Shown one piece after another: positions 13,768 through 13,824 of a stretch of 13,824 bases of DNA. Below the pieces are notes generated by a model that ran no database searches, was not told the DNA's origin, and worked only from the letters and a program-made list of their open reading frames with translations. Numbering within the stretch: position 1 is the stretch's first letter; every line of letters starts with the position of its first letter. The stretch lies in the NCBI GenBank assembly GCA_031257715.1, contig JAIROE010000277.1, positions 1-13,824 on the forward strand, given 5' to 3'. The translations under genes were made by a program, and so were the position numbers. Source of the stretch: Treponema sp. (lineage in GTDB: Bacteria; Spirochaetota; Spirochaetia; Treponematales; Breznakiellaceae).

Positions 13768-13824
13768 CTAAACGCGCACGCATACTCCCCGCGACCGGAC
13801 GCGGCGCTTGATTTCCCCTATCGT
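13768..13824 (-). CDS. hisF: C-terminal end of a gene, probably hisF (imidazole glycerol phosphate synthase cyclase subunit)
   Basis: Only the last 18 codons and a TAG stop lie in the window. The peptide TIGEIKRRVRSRGVCVRV resembles the conserved HisF ending (x-I-x-E-[LIV]-K-x-x-L-x-x-x-G-[IV]-x-V-R-[LV]), and the position directly upstream of the HisA-containing gene fits a his operon. HisF with HisH would use the PRFAR made by the fusion protein. The evidence is short, so the call is tentative. Confidence 0.55.
   Translation of the reverse strand, partial: TIGEIKRRVRSRGVCVRV

Overview
The window is densely coded, GC-rich bacterial DNA with nearly everything on the minus strand. The acetogen-type hydrogenase cluster, a short lipoprotein signal with a loose lipobox, and an AT-rich hairpin pair of a kind I associate with treponeme genomes together suggest an anaerobic, hydrogen-metabolising spirochaete of the Treponema/Breznakiella type. 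This host assignment is inference from gene content, not a match I could run.

Left block (1-4647, minus strand): one apparent operon for an electron-bifurcating, NAD- and ferredoxin-linked [FeFe] hydrogenase. In transcription order it has a good sigma70-type promoter (4619-4647), a short leader with a 13-bp hairpin, a NuoE-like subunit (hydC), a small GHKL ATP-binding protein, a 177-base intergenic stretch folded almost end to end into hairpins, a stand-alone thioredoxin-like ferredoxin-domain protein, a NuoF-like subunit (hydB), and the catalytic subunit hydA, which runs off the window edge at base 1. hydB is broken in this sequence: its N-terminal [2Fe-2S] domain and its FMN/NADH domain lie in different frames that meet at about 2537.

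Middle (4666-7238): a probable lipoprotein of unknown function on the minus strand is divergent from an AMP-forming acyl-CoA (or acyl-ACP) synthetase, the only plus-strand gene. The synthetase converges on the end of the next block with only 15 bases between them.

Right block (7254-13824, minus strand): a histidine-biosynthesis operon with unusual content. In transcription order it has the tail of a gene that looks like hisF, a three-domain HisA-HisI-HisE fusion, a CreD-family membrane protein, hisC, hisD, and a malate/L-lactate-type dehydrogenase. Gaps are short (6 to 62 bases) after the fusion gene, so these genes are probably co-transcribed. The fusion would carry out three consecutive steps of the pathway, from phosphoribosyl-ATP to PRFAR, in one chain. 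HisF would use that product, and HisC and HisD act later in the pathway.

No tRNA, rRNA, CRISPR array, transposase or phage gene was seen. No gene-free stretch exceeds 300 bases; the longest are 3277-3453, 4531-4665 and 13641-13767.
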